Notes: generated by a model from the sequence alone, not told the origin. Numbered from the stretch's first letter, positions 26,196-35,706 are shown. The stretch: DNA of 64,000 nt from Flaviramulus sp. BrNp1-15 (GCF_022259695.1 NZ_CP092099.1:1286471-1350470), one strand, 5' to 3'. Translations and numbers: made by a program.

Positions 26196-28673
26196 TTATA
26201 GGAAGCCTCCGCCACCAGATGATGTGTTGTTGTCTCTTTGTTTTCTTCTAAGGGCACGGTATTTACCACCACCGAATCTGTAGGATAATGCAATATTCCA
26301 AGTGTTACTTTCCCAGTTAAACTGACCTAGTGAAGGATAAGGTGTGTCACCTTCAAATTCAAAATTCATAGTATTTAATATATCACTGTAGTTAAAACTG
26401 AATGTAGCTCTATTTTCTTCTAAGAAACTATAACGAAGTCCAGTATTTAGCATGAACATAGGTTTTCTGGTAAATTGAATACCTTTTTCTTCGCCACGGT
26501 ACATTGTAAATAATGAAAAACTTAAGTTTTTACTAGCTTTAAAATTGTTAAACAATCTTAAGTTCCAAACAATGTTATCTACTTCGGTGTCTAATCTTAT
26601 AATATCGTCTTCAGTGGCATTTTGCAAGTCGTCTGTATCGATAATTTCAGTAATACCCTTTTGTGTTTGCGAGTATAAATCAAAACTACCATTTAAACTC
26701 CACCATTTTGTAGGTCTGTAATTAGTTGAAAACTCAACACCATATGCAGAAGTGTTATCAAAATTATCAAAAGATAGAATAGCATTAGCTGCAGGAACGT
26801 TTGATCTGTCTATGTATACAAAACGGTTAATATTATCTTCTATTAATCTGTAAAATATTCCGGCAGTTATACTACCTTTTTTTAGTTGTCTTGTGTAATT
26901 TGTTTCTATAGAATTTGTAAACTGGGGCTGTAATTCTGTGTTCCCGAAAGAAGAAATACGAGGTGTGCTCCATTCTCTAATTGGGTTTACTTGTTGTAGC
27001 CCAGGTCTGTCAATACGACGACTAAAACTTAATTGATATGAGTTTTTATCTGAAGGATTGTAAGTTAAAAAGGCTGACGGATATACTTGAAAATAATCAT
27101 TTTCAAAAGGTGTTGCTTCTGTACTATTATCATCAAATATTTTTAATGCATTTGCAGTTTCATTAACCTGTTCTGCACGAAGACCAATTTGATAGTTCCA
27201 TTTTTCCAAGGTTTTTCCAAAAGTAAAATACGCCGAATAAATATCTCGGTTGTATTCAAAGTCTGTACTAGGTGTTTGAATTACGCTACCTGTACTTGAA
27301 AAAGTTTGTCCGGTAGACATATAGTCAATATCAGAATCAAATAAACGCGCTTCTAAACCTGCTTCAATTTTAGTTTTCTCGTTTAAAGGGTTTACATAAT
27401 CAACATTTATAGTGGTTTGATTTCGTTCGGTATCAACATTATCAATATAATTTGGAGGAAAATCAAAATTAACAAAGCTGAAATTCGCAATTTCATCTTG
27501 CTCAAAATCGTTGTAATCAATTTCTATTTCAAGCGTTTCGTCTTCGTTATTAAATTCATGCTTATAAGCTAAGTTATATTGTCCTGATGCATTATCAGAT
27601 AAGTTATTAAATAATTGATTTTGAATTGCGTTATTAAAACTTAAAATAGTATTACCAAAACCATCACCTTCAAATATATTTTGATTTGTAAAGAATGAAA
27701 TGGTATTGTTGTCATTCATATAAAAATCTACACCAACTTTATATAAATGTGATTTGTTGTTGTTTCCAAACTTAAAATCTTGTCTGGAATCATCATCTAA
27801 ACGATTGATGTAGCCAAAATTGTCATATTTACCAATATTATTACCGTAGTTACCATAGAAATTGAACTTTCCGTTTCGGTAATTCATATCTACAGAACTA
27901 TTAAATTTTGCAAAAATTTCTTTAGTTAAACCCAAATTAATGTTTCCATTAAAGCCGATTTGAGTGTTTTTGTGAAGCTTAATGTTTATTATTCCACTCA
28001 TACCTTCAGGATTATATTTTGCAGAAGGGTTGGTAATTAACTCTATTTGTTTAATAGATGTAGAAGGAATTTGTTTTAATAATTGTGCTATTGGAACATT
28101 GCTTAATTTGCCATCAACCATAACACGTACGTTTTGGTTTCCTCGTAAGCTAATGTTACCAGATTGTTGGTCTACACTAACAGAAGGAATATTATTCATA
28201 ATATCGCTTGCTGTAGCGCCTGCTGTTGTTAAATCTTTTCCAACGGTAATAACCTTTCTGTCTACCTTTTGTTGTATGGTTGAAGTTTCGGCTACAACAG
28301 TAACAGCGTCTAAGCCTTCAGCTTCTTCTTCTAATAGAATATTTCCTAGGTTTACTTTGTAGTTACCTTTGTCTAACGTTACATTTTTAGTAACCGTTTT
28401 GTATCCAATATATTGAATGCTTACAGTAACTTTTCCTTCTTCAATTTTATCAATTTCAAAAGAGCCATCATCAAGCGTAATACCACCTGTTAAGGTTTCG
28501 CCTGCTGGGTTTTTTATAATAATATTTACATAAGGTAAGGGTTGTTTTAACTCTGCGTCTAATACAACTCCTGATACGGATCCGGTTTTATCTGCATTCT
28601 TTTCAGGGTCTGTGGAATGTGCTTTTACGGAAATAGATAGCAATAGAAAGCACACAAAAAGTAGTTTTTTCAT
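26196..28673 (-). CDS. TonB-dependent-receptor-like outer-membrane beta-barrel protein
   Basis: 825 residues from the ATG at 28671-28673, which begins the signal peptide MKKLLFVCFLLLSISVKA; an upstream frame extension is rejected. A carboxypeptidase-regulatory-like domain (about 30-120, SGVVLDAELKQPLPYVNI) is followed by a plug domain with DIMNNIPSVSVDQQSGNISLRG and IELITNPSAKYNPEG. The rest is beta barrel ending in the aromatic strand-rich SNTWNIALSYRFGGGKY. It belongs to the family with OMP_b-brl_3-like barrels. A glycine-rich tail (SSGGGGF) is present. No SusD partner or TonB gene is adjacent, so the substrate is open. It is monocistronic. Confidence 0.92.
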   Translation of the reverse strand: MKKLLFVCFLLLSISVKAHSTDPEKNADKTGSVSGVVLDAELKQPLPYVNIIIKNPAGETLTGGITLDDGSFEIDKIEEGKVTVSIQYIGYKTVTKNVTLDKGNYKVNLGNILLEEEAEGLDAVTVVAETSTIQQKVDRKVITVGKDLTTAGATASDIMNNIPSVSVDQQSGNISLRGNQNVRVMVDGKLSNVPIAQLLKQIPSTSIKQIELITNPSAKYNPEGMSGIINIKLHKNTQIGFNGNINLGLTKEIFAKFNSSVDMNYRNGKFNFYGNYGNNIGKYDNFGYINRLDDDSRQDFKFGNNNKSHLYKVGVDFYMNDNNTISFFTNQNIFEGDGFGNTILSFNNAIQNQLFNNLSDNASGQYNLAYKHEFNNEDETLEIEIDYNDFEQDEIANFSFVNFDFPPNYIDNVDTERNQTTINVDYVNPLNEKTKIEAGLEARLFDSDIDYMSTGQTFSSTGSVIQTPSTDFEYNRDIYSAYFTFGKTLEKWNYQIGLRAEQVNETANALKIFDDNSTEATPFENDYFQVYPSAFLTYNPSDKNSYQLSFSRRIDRPGLQQVNPIREWSTPRISSFGNTELQPQFTNSIETNYTRQLKKGSITAGIFYRLIEDNINRFVYIDRSNVPAANAILSFDNFDNTSAYGVEFSTNYRPTKWWSLNGSFDLYSQTQKGITEIIDTDDLQNATEDDIIRLDTEVDNIVWNLRLFNNFKASKNLSFSLFTMYRGEEKGIQFTRKPMFMLNTGLRYSFLEENRATFSFNYSDILNTMNFEFEGDTPYPSLGQFNWESNTWNIALSYRFGGGKYRALRRKQRDNNTSSGGGGFL

Positions 28674-28859
28674 TTGATTAGTTTGATTTTTTGATTGATG
28701 TTTTATTTGTAGACGCAAAACTTGAACTTATGTTACTATATTTAATAATTATTAACATCAATTTAACATATAAAAAACTCGCTATAATGTGTCAAGGCTC
28801 ACAAAAACAGTATTTTTAAGCGGATTATAATTACTATTAAAGGAAAAATAATATTATAA

Positions 28860-29222
28860 ATGAATAAGAAAACATTGGTGCTAGGAGCATCTTTAAAACC
28901 AAATAGATATTCTCATTATGCTGTACAACGTTTAGTTGCTAATAATGTTGAAACGGTTGCGTATGGTTTAAAAAAAGGAGAAATTTCAGGAATTGAAATT
29001 GATACTGAATTATTGACTTATGAAAATATTCATACCGTAACATTATATCTAAACTCAAAAAGGCAGAAGGAATATTATAATTATATAGTTTCTTTAAATC
29101 CTAAACGAATAATTTTTAATCCGGGAACAGAAAACCCCGAATTTTATAAAATTTTAAAGAAACATAATATTAATTATGAGGAAGCTTGTACTTTAGTTTT
29201 GCTTTCTACGAATCAATATTAA
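28860..29222 (+). CDS. CoA-binding-domain protein
   Basis: 120 residues forming one Rossmann-like CoA_binding_2 domain. Features are TLVLGASLKPNRYSHYAVQRLV at the start (GAS with Asn-Arg-Tyr), a VAYGLKKGEISGIEI turn and IIFNPGTENPEF near the end. Family members bind CoA or a related nucleotide; the biological role is not established. The 3' end overlaps the convergent symporter gene by 30 bases. The divergent partner upstream is the TonB-type receptor. Confidence 0.87.
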   Translation: MNKKTLVLGASLKPNRYSHYAVQRLVANNVETVAYGLKKGEISGIEIDTELLTYENIHTVTLYLNSKRQKEYYNYIVSLNPKRIIFNPGTENPEFYKILKKHNINYEEACTLVLLSTNQY

Positions 29223-30653
29223 ACCTAAAAAAGTAATCAATCCGTTTAAAGGGAGAATTTCCCAATGAAATTTGTAACTACCAATAACGCTTTCTGGAAG
29301 TATGGTTATTAAATAAGTTAAGACTATGGAAATTATACCCACAATCCATGTGTATTTATCTTTAATTTGATACTTGGTTAAAATACCAAAGGCAAATAAT
29401 CCTAATAATGGACCATAAGTAAAGGTGGCAAACTTAAATAAGTTACTTACTACATTGCCTTCTAAAGTGTTAAAGAAAATTACAACTAAAATCAATAAAA
29501 TAGAAACAGCTACATGAACTTTTTTTCTAAGTGGTTTTTGTTGTTCTTTAGGTAGTTTTTCAACATTTAAAAAATCTACTGAAAAAGATGTTGTTAAAGA
29601 TGTTAAAGCGCTATCAGCACTAGAGTAGGCTGCTGCAATTAAGCCAATTATAAAAGTAACTGCTAATCCAAGACCTAAGCCTTGATTCATAGCAATTTCA
29701 GGAAAAAGCAAATCGGTTCTGGTTTTACCCTCTACTATAGGAATTTGTAAACCAAATTTATCGGCATATATAAATAATAAGGCACCAAGTGATAAAAAGA
29801 AGAAGTTTACAAATATTAAAAGTGTAGCCATTGTAAACATATTTTTCTTAGATTCTTTTGAGTTTTTACAGGTCAGGTTTTTTTGCATCATGTCTTGGTC
29901 TAACCCTGTCATAGCAATTGCAATAAAAATACCGCCAATAAAATATTTCCAGAAATATGTGACAGAGTTAGGATTGTCAAAAAAGAAAATCTGACTCTTT
30001 GATTTAAATATATCTGAATTTAAGAATTCTGTATAACTCCAATCTAATTTTTCATTTATCAAATAAATTGCAACACCAACTGCTGTTAACATAGCTAGTG
30101 TTTGTAAAGTATCTGTCCAAACAATGGTTTTTATACCACCTCTATTGGTGTATATCCAAATAAGTAAAATAGAAATAACTACAGTTGCCCAAAATGGAAT
30201 ACCTATACTCTCAAAAACAATGTATTGCATGGCTAAGGCTACTAAGAATAGCCTAAAAGAGGCACCTGTTACTCTAGAAAGTAAAAAGAAAAATGCACCA
30301 GTTTTGTAACTTACTTTGCCAAATCGTTGCTCTAAATATTGATAAATAGATGTAACATTAAGCTTATAGTAAATAGGTAGCAACACAAAAAGAATAAATA
30401 AATACCCAACAAAAAAACCAAAAACACCTTGCATGTAGGCAAATTGTTGCCCGCCTATCATTCCCGGAACCGATATAAAAGTTACCCCAGAAAGTGAGGC
30501 TCCTATCATGCCAAAAGCAACTAAATACCATGGTGACGATTTATTGGCTTTAAAAAAAGCTTCGTTAGAATCTTCTTTTCCAGTGAAATAAGAAATAAGT
30601 ATTAGTACCAAGAAATAGGCAGCAATTAGTAGTAGAATTTGCGTTGCACTCAT
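29193..30653 (-). CDS. sodium:solute symporter family transporter
   Basis: 486 residues from the ATG at 30651-30653, with about thirteen hydrophobic helices. Family signatures are SPWYLVAFGMIGASLSGVTFISVPG in helix 2, the sodium-site-rich LIAAAYSSADSALTSLTTSFSVD and FKFATFTYGPLLGLFAFG. The frame start at 30689 would add a basic leader and is less likely. The solute is undetermined: sugars, amino acids and sialic acid are all carried by relatives. Its last 30 bases overlap the CoA-binding gene on the other strand. Confidence 0.92.
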   Translation of the reverse strand: MSATQILLLIAAYFLVLILISYFTGKEDSNEAFFKANKSSPWYLVAFGMIGASLSGVTFISVPGMIGGQQFAYMQGVFGFFVGYLFILFVLLPIYYKLNVTSIYQYLEQRFGKVSYKTGAFFFLLSRVTGASFRLFLVALAMQYIVFESIGIPFWATVVISILLIWIYTNRGGIKTIVWTDTLQTLAMLTAVGVAIYLINEKLDWSYTEFLNSDIFKSKSQIFFFDNPNSVTYFWKYFIGGIFIAIAMTGLDQDMMQKNLTCKNSKESKKNMFTMATLLIFVNFFFLSLGALLFIYADKFGLQIPIVEGKTRTDLLFPEIAMNQGLGLGLAVTFIIGLIAAAYSSADSALTSLTTSFSVDFLNVEKLPKEQQKPLRKKVHVAVSILLILVVIFFNTLEGNVVSNLFKFATFTYGPLLGLFAFGILTKYQIKDKYTWIVGIISIVLTYLITILPESVIGSYKFHWEILPLNGLITFLGLILIRRKQN

Positions 30654-30733
30654 ATAAATTTTAATTCTAAGCCAAAATACAAATAACAAATGATAAGTTT
30701 AAAACTTAAATCTAAAATTGTAATTTCGCAGCT

Positions 30734-31351
30734 ATGGAATTCTCTTCAAAATTACTAGAGCGAGCAGTAAATGAAATGTCACAGTTACCAGGAATTGGTA
30801 AACGCACAGCATTGCGCTTGGTTTTGCATATGTTAAGGCAGCCAAAAGAGCAGACTTTAGCTTTATCTGAAGCGTTGCAAAGCATGCGTAATGATGTGAA
30901 ATTCTGTAAATCTTGCCATAATATAAGTGATGTAGAACTCTGTGAAATTTGTTCGAATAAGAATCGAAACGAAGAAATTATTTGTGTAGTTGAAGATGTT
31001 AGAGATGTTATGGCTATAGAAAATACAAGTACCTTCAAAGGTTTGTATCATGTTCTAGGAGGTAAGATCTCACCAATGGATGGTATAGGTCCTCATGATT
31101 TAAATATCGAGTCGTTAGTAAAAAAAGTTAAAGAGGGTAAAATAAAAGAGCTTATTTTTGCACTAAGTTCAACTATGGAAGGAGACACAACAAATTTTTA
31201 TATTTTTAAACAAATTCAGGATTCTCAGGTTTTAACTTCAACAATTGCTAGAGGGATTTCAGTAGGAGATGAGTTAGAATATGCAGATGAAATTACTCTT
31301 GGTAGAAGTATTATTAATAGAATCCCTTTTGAAACTTCTATCAAACTTTAA
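30734..31351 (+). CDS. recR: recombination mediator RecR
   Basis: Acts with RecO (and RecF) to load RecA on gapped DNA. The 205-residue protein has the helix-hairpin-helix [16 protein letters not shown], a zinc finger with Cys58, Cys61, Cys70 and Cys73, and a Toprim domain ([13 protein letters not shown] ... [16 protein letters not shown]). The C-terminal Walker-B-like [19 protein letters not shown] is typical. It is first gene of a tight three-gene plus-strand run. Confidence 0.97.
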   Translation: MEFSSKLLERAVNEMSQLPGIGKRTALRLVLHMLRQPKEQTLALSEALQSMRNDVKFCKSCHNISDVELCEICSNKNRNEEIICVVEDVRDVMAIENTSTFKGLYHVLGGKISPMDGIGPHDLNIESLVKKVKEGKIKELIFALSSTMEGDTTNFYIFKQIQDSQVLTSTIARGISVGDELEYADEITLGRSIINRIPFETSIKL

Positions 31352-31957
31352 ATGAAAGTTATTACTTTAAATAAGGAAGCTTTTTTTAAAAAGTGTGCAG
31401 AACTCGTTTCAAAAATAGATTTCGAACCCGACCTTATTATTTATATTCAAAAAGGAGGAAGTTACGTTATTAATCAGTTTAAAAACGATAGAAAGTTTGA
31501 AAAGCTAAAGTTTGAATCTGTTACTCCAAAAAGGAATAATTGGTTAAAAAATAATTTGTTTACAAAGTCAGTTTTCAAATTTTTGCCAAATTGGGTTGCA
31601 AATAAACTAAGAATTTTAGAATCAAAAAAAATAAGAAAATCAATTTCTAAGCTAAACTTAGAGAGTCTTTCAGGTGATTTGATAGATATTAACTTTGATT
31701 TAGGTAAAAAAGATATTATAAAAAAAATTCTTATAATTGATGATGCTATTGATACAGGGAAAACAATGTTTATTGTTGAAAATAGTCTAAGAAAATTGTT
31801 CCCAAATTCACAAATTAAAACTGCAGTTATATCTTGGACTATTGAAAATTCAATTGTTAAACCAGATTATTATTTATTTAAAAACTGTTTGGTTAGATTT
31901 CCTTGGTCTAAAGATTATAAACATAAAGATTTTGAAAAAGAAGGTTTTAGTAGTTGA
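31352..31957 (+). CDS. phosphoribosyltransferase-like protein
   Basis: 201 residues starting immediately after the recR stop. The PRPP-binding loop IDDAIDTGKT is at residues 129-138, and an early LIIYIQKGGSYV resembles the first PRTase loop. The rest, lysine- and asparagine-rich, matches no PRTase I can name. The catalysed exchange could be on a purine, pyrimidine or other base. It overlaps the HAD gene downstream by 26 bases, so the two products are probably made together. The pair is more AT-rich in wording than recR, which suggests later acquisition, but I did not measure it. Confidence 0.8.
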   Translation: MKVITLNKEAFFKKCAELVSKIDFEPDLIIYIQKGGSYVINQFKNDRKFEKLKFESVTPKRNNWLKNNLFTKSVFKFLPNWVANKLRILESKKIRKSISKLNLESLSGDLIDINFDLGKKDIIKKILIIDDAIDTGKTMFIVENSLRKLFPNSQIKTAVISWTIENSIVKPDYYLFKNCLVRFPWSKDYKHKDFEKEGFSS

Positions 31958-32543
31958 TTTAGATGGCACATTATATACAATTAATACATTTCATTATTTT
32001 ATAAAGTTTTTAATTATAGATTGTTTTAGTAATCTTAAAATAGGACTATTATTTAAATTGTGTATTGCCCTTGCTTCAAGAATATTTACTTCTCATTCTA
32101 AAATGAAACACAATGTTTTAAAGTTGTTGAACAATAGAAGTGATATTAATTATGAGTGTTTTGTAAAATCAATCTCATCAAAAAAAAGACATATATCACA
32201 CCTTGAGGAAAATAAATTTCATACAAAAGTATTAGCTACAGCAGCACCTTCATGTTACGCTAAAGTTATTGCCCAAAACGAAGGATTTGATGTGTGTATT
32301 GGTACAAGTTTTCCAAGTATAAAATTTAATAGTTCTTTTGAAAATAAAAGTGAAGTAAAAAAAAGTAACGTTCTAAATTATTTAAAAAAACAAAAAACTG
32401 ACCAAATTGACTTATTTATAACTGATCATATAGATGATTTGCCTTTAATGAAGCTAGCAAAAAAAAACATTATTGTTCAGCCTAACAATGGTTTTTTATT
32501 GGCCTTAAAACAAAACTCAATTTCTTTTGAAGTAATAAAGTAA
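31932..32543 (+). CDS. HAD-family hydrolase
   Basis: 203 residues from a TTG at 31932. The frame is open further upstream, but the nucleophile motif VVDLDGTLY (Asp9, Asp11) needs to be near the N-terminus, so this start is chosen. A hydrophobic cap region (residues 17-55), a motif II-like LATAAPS and the acidic TDHIDDLPLM near the C-terminus complete the HAD set. It probably removes phosphate from a small molecule. The overlap with the phosphoribosyltransferase gene suggests a shared pathway in which one adds a ribosyl-phosphate group and the other dephosphorylates; that is inference. Confidence 0.83.
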   Translation: MKKKVLVVDLDGTLYTINTFHYFIKFLIIDCFSNLKIGLLFKLCIALASRIFTSHSKMKHNVLKLLNNRSDINYECFVKSISSKKRHISHLEENKFHTKVLATAAPSCYAKVIAQNEGFDVCIGTSFPSIKFNSSFENKSEVKKSNVLNYLKKQKTDQIDLFITDHIDDLPLMKLAKKNIIVQPNNGFLLALKQNSISFEVIK

Positions 32544-32630
32544 AGGTTTTACCTTTGTAAAATAAGTTTTAATAGGTTAATTAAAGCTTTAATTAATAAG
32601 AATAATTTAATAAAACCAATGTTTTTTAAT

Positions 32631-32638
32631 TAATTTTG
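32631..32638 (+). promoter_or_regulatory. -7 promoter element (TAATTTTG) for the E2 gene
   Basis: TAnnTTTG match ending 37 bases before the E2 ATG. Confidence 0.6.
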
Positions 32639-32675
32639 CAAACGAAAAACAAAAAACGAGTATTACGTTAAAGAT

Positions 32676-33998
32676 ATGGCAAAGTTTGAACTTAAGTTAC
32701 CAAAAATGGGAGAGAGTGTTGCAGAAGCAACCATAACATCTTGGTTAAAAGAAGTTGGAGATACTATTGAGCTGGATGAGCCAGTACTAGAAATTGCTAC
32801 AGACAAAGTTGATAGTGAGGTACCTAGCGAAGTTGATGGAATTTTAGTAGAAAAGTTTTTTAACGTAGATGATGTAGTTCAAGTTGGTCAGGTTTTAGCG
32901 ATTATTGAAACCGAAGGAGATGATGAGGTTAATACTGAAACCTTAAATGAGGTTGAACATGTTGAGCAAGAAAAAGCAGTTGAAAACATTACTCAAACAA
33001 TAAATGTTGTTAAAGAAGCAGTTGTAGCTCCAGTTGTTTCAAGTGATAATAGATTTTATTCTCCATTAGTAAAAAATATAGCTAAAGCTGAAGGCGTATC
33101 GCAAGCAGAATTAGATACGATTCCAGGAACAGGAAAAGATGGTCGTGTAACCAAAAATGATATTTTAGATTATATTCAAAATAAAGACACTAAAACAGAG
33201 CAGGTTGTACCTTCGGTAGAAACACCCGTTTTAAAAACCGAATCAAAAACGCAAATAAAACCAGAAAAAACACCAGTTATATCTAGTGGGGAAGATGAGA
33301 TTATAGAAATGACTAGAATGGGCAAACTTATTGCGCATCATATGGTTGAATCTGTTCAAACATCAGCTCATGTTCAAAGTTTTATTGAAGCCGATGTAAC
33401 TAAAATCTGGAATTGGAGAAAGAAAGTTAAGGATGCGTTTATGAAGCGTGAAGGTGAAAATTTAACCTTTACACCTATCTTTTTAGAAGCAGTAGCAAAA
33501 GCACTTCGAGATTTTCCAATGCTAAATATTTCTGTTCAAGGTGATAAAATTATAAAAAAGAAAAACATCAATTTAGGTATGGCAGCTGCTTTACCAGACG
33601 GAAATTTAATTGTACCAGTTATAAAAAATGCAGACCAATTAAATCTGGTTGGTATGACAAAACAGGTTAACGATTTAGCAAACAGAGCACGTTTAAATCA
33701 GTTAAAACCAGATGAGGTACAAGGAGGAACTTATACAGTTACTAATGTAGGAACCTTTGGTAGTATTATGGGGACTCCAATAATTAATCAACCGCAAGTA
33801 GGTATATTAGCTCTTGGTGCTATTCGTAAAGTTCCAGCGGTAATTGAAACTCCAGAAGGCGACTTTATAGGTATTCGTTACAAAATGTTTTTATCACATT
33901 CTTACGATCATCGTGTTGTAAACGGTGCACTTGGTGGACAGTTTGTAAAAGCAGTAACAGATTATCTAGAAGCTTGGGATAGTAACAGAGAAATATAA
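32676..33998 (+). CDS. dihydrolipoamide acyltransferase (E2) of a 2-oxoacid dehydrogenase complex
   Basis: 440 residues. One lipoyl domain (1-80) has the modified Lys44 in ATDKVDSEV. An Ala/Pro/Glu-type linker, a peripheral-subunit-binding domain (about 125-168, PLVKNIAKAEGV ... GRVTKNDILDYI), and the trimer-forming catalytic domain follow. The catalytic motif is His412 in SYDHRVVNG, where the classical DHRVVDG Asp is Asn416. The substrate (branched-chain, pyruvate or 2-oxoglutarate) is not certain; GTFGSIMGTPIINQP fits the branched-chain or general acyltransferase group. No E1 or E3 genes are adjacent. It needs lipoyl groups made by LipA (7721-8599). Confidence 0.93.
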   Translation: MAKFELKLPKMGESVAEATITSWLKEVGDTIELDEPVLEIATDKVDSEVPSEVDGILVEKFFNVDDVVQVGQVLAIIETEGDDEVNTETLNEVEHVEQEKAVENITQTINVVKEAVVAPVVSSDNRFYSPLVKNIAKAEGVSQAELDTIPGTGKDGRVTKNDILDYIQNKDTKTEQVVPSVETPVLKTESKTQIKPEKTPVISSGEDEIIEMTRMGKLIAHHMVESVQTSAHVQSFIEADVTKIWNWRKKVKDAFMKREGENLTFTPIFLEAVAKALRDFPMLNISVQGDKIIKKKNINLGMAAALPDGNLIVPVIKNADQLNLVGMTKQVNDLANRARLNQLKPDEVQGGTYTVTNVGTFGSIMGTPIINQPQVGILALGAIRKVPAVIETPEGDFIGIRYKMFLSHSYDHRVVNGALGGQFVKAVTDYLEAWDSNREI

Positions 33999-34016
33999 AA
34001 GAAGATCAAAGTAATT

Positions 34017-34046
34017 AAAATCCAACTGCTTTTACGGTTGGATTTT
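34017..34046 (+). terminator. terminator after the E2 gene
   Basis: A 10-bp stem (AAAATCCAAC / GTTGGATTTT) with a 10-nt loop and a T-run, starting 18 bases past the stop. Confidence 0.85.
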
Positions 34047-34049
34047 TTT

Positions 34050-34057
34050 TATTTTTG
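34050..34057 (+). promoter_or_regulatory. -7 promoter element (TATTTTTG) for the downstream operon
   Basis: TAnnTTTG match overlapping the end of the E2 terminator T-run, 20 bases before the ATG at 34078. Confidence 0.45.
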
Positions 34058-34077
34058 CAGTATTCTAATTTAATTAA

Positions 34078-34929
34078 ATGAATAATAATAAAGTTGAGGT
34101 TTATTCAAAATTAGTTTTAATAGTTTTTTTTATCATTTCAATCAATCTTAATGCTCAAAAGGATACGATTTATGTTGATGAAAATGATGATTATATATCT
34201 AAACAAGTTTTTTATAAAAAAATGAATTCTCCAATTTATCATGGTTTAAGATTTGATACAGATACATTAGTATTACAAACAATTCGATTTAAATATTATT
34301 TTGGAAATTTATCGTCACCAATAAAAAGCCAATTATTTAAACTTTTAAATAAAAGACATCAAATAGATACTTCAAAAACTTTAATAATTCATTATTTAGA
34401 TACGTTAAGGGCAAAATCGGAATATTCTAAAAAAAACACTGTTGTTTTTTATGACAGCTTAAATAGAGTAATTAAACCGCTTATAAAATCAAGCCAAATT
34501 TCAGATGGAGTGAAATTTGATTTTACTAATTATAACAAAGTTGCAAAACATAAACATATTCAAAATTATAGACGTTTTTTAAAATTGAATAAAAAGTGTA
34601 CAAAACGATATTATAAATATAATAATAAACATAATGAGAAGGTATCTGTATTTCATTTTTATAATGTCAATAATGGACACCCAAACGAATTTAAAGAATT
34701 AAGATGGTTTAAAGATTACGCAAGTTTGTTGAAAAAGCTTTTTTTTGATGAAAATGCAAATACAAATTTTGCAATTATTAAACCATCAGGTGAGTTTTTA
34801 GTTTATTATCCTGATAAACATTTTAATAATTATCATGTTACTTTTTTAAACTTATTAAATAATGAAACGTGGAACGAAATTAAAATCAGTTTTGAGAAAG
34901 AATTCGAGACAATAAATAAACTAAACTAA
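34078..34929 (+). CDS. hypothetical secreted protein
   Basis: 283 residues that I do not recognise. An N-terminal signal segment (SKLVLIVFFIISINLNAQ) predicts export. The mature part is basic and very rich in Lys, Asn and Tyr, with no cysteine pair pattern or repeat (a single Cys in KKCTKRYY). A central stretch has many aromatic and basic residues (KHKHIQNYRRFLK). The stop overlaps the next start by one base (TAATG), so it is cotranscribed with the exonuclease gene. It is more AT-rich than that neighbour and could be a lineage-specific addition at the operon front. Confidence 0.7.
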   Translation: MNNNKVEVYSKLVLIVFFIISINLNAQKDTIYVDENDDYISKQVFYKKMNSPIYHGLRFDTDTLVLQTIRFKYYFGNLSSPIKSQLFKLLNKRHQIDTSKTLIIHYLDTLRAKSEYSKKNTVVFYDSLNRVIKPLIKSSQISDGVKFDFTNYNKVAKHKHIQNYRRFLKLNKKCTKRYYKYNNKHNEKVSVFHFYNVNNGHPNEFKELRWFKDYASLLKKLFFDENANTNFAIIKPSGEFLVYYPDKHFNNYHVTFLNLLNNETWNEIKISFEKEFETINKLN

Positions 34930-35705
34930 TGCAATTAAACCTAACAAAACCCATCTGTTTTTTCGATTTAGAAACTACAGGTGTCAATATAACTTCAGAT
35001 AGAATTGTTGAAATTTCAATTTTAAAAGTATTTCCCAACGGAAATAAAGAAAGTAAAACATGGTTGGTAAATCCAGAAATGCCTATTCCTAAAGAAGTTA
35101 CTGCAATTCATGGTATCACTAACGAGAAAGTAGCCAACGAACCAACTTTTAAAGAATTAGCTAAAGATATTTATAACATTATAAAGGACTCAGATTTAGG
35201 TGGTTTTAACTCCAACAGATTCGATATACCTTTATTGGCTGAAGAAATGCTTCGTGCTGAAATAGATTTTGATATGAAAAATCGCTTAGCGGTTGATGTT
35301 CAAACTATTTTTCATAAAATGGAGCAACGTACGCTTAGTGCAGCTTACAAGTTTTATTGTGATAAAAATTTAGATGATGCGCATAGTGCAGAGGCAGATA
35401 CTAATGCTACTTATGAGGTTTTAAAAGCACAAATTGAAAGGTACGATGAGGTAGAAAACAACACTAAATTTTTAGCAGAGTTTAGCTCGAGAAAAAAGTT
35501 TGCAGATTTTGCTGGTTTTATAACTTATAATAAAAAAGGAGAAGAATGTTTTTCCTTTGGAAAGCATAAAGGTAAGTTAGTTACAGATGTTTTAGAAAAA
35601 GAACCAGGGTATTTTGGTTGGTTGTTAAATGCCGATTTCCCACTTTATACTAAAAAGGTATTAACAGCTATTAAATTAAGAAGTTTTAATAATAAGTTAG
35701 GTTAA
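34929..35705 (+). CDS. DnaQ-like 3'-5' exonuclease with C-terminal DUF3820-type domain
   Basis: 258 residues. A DEDD-family exonuclease domain (1-170) has FFDLETTGVN with Asp13 and Glu15, GFNSNRFDIPLL and the late HSAEADTNAT block with His and Asp. A C-terminal segment (FSFGKHKGKLVTDVLEKEP ... WLLNADF) matches the small DUF3820 or putative-quorum-sensing-virulence-factor fold that often follows such exonucleases in this phylum. It probably degrades single-stranded DNA or RNA ends. It is second in an operon with the FAH enzyme, Hpt protein and CinA. Confidence 0.9.
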   Translation: MQLNLTKPICFFDLETTGVNITSDRIVEISILKVFPNGNKESKTWLVNPEMPIPKEVTAIHGITNEKVANEPTFKELAKDIYNIIKDSDLGGFNSNRFDIPLLAEEMLRAEIDFDMKNRLAVDVQTIFHKMEQRTLSAAYKFYCDKNLDDAHSAEADTNATYEVLKAQIERYDEVENNTKFLAEFSSRKKFADFAGFITYNKKGEECFSFGKHKGKLVTDVLEKEPGYFGWLLNADFPLYTKKVLTAIKLRSFNNKLG

Positions 35706-35706
35706 T

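Noticed and set aside
31932-31957. Frameshift joining the PRTase and HAD genes into one protein
   Set aside because: Each has its own complete motif set, a proper stop, and a plausible TTG start; a short overlap is common.
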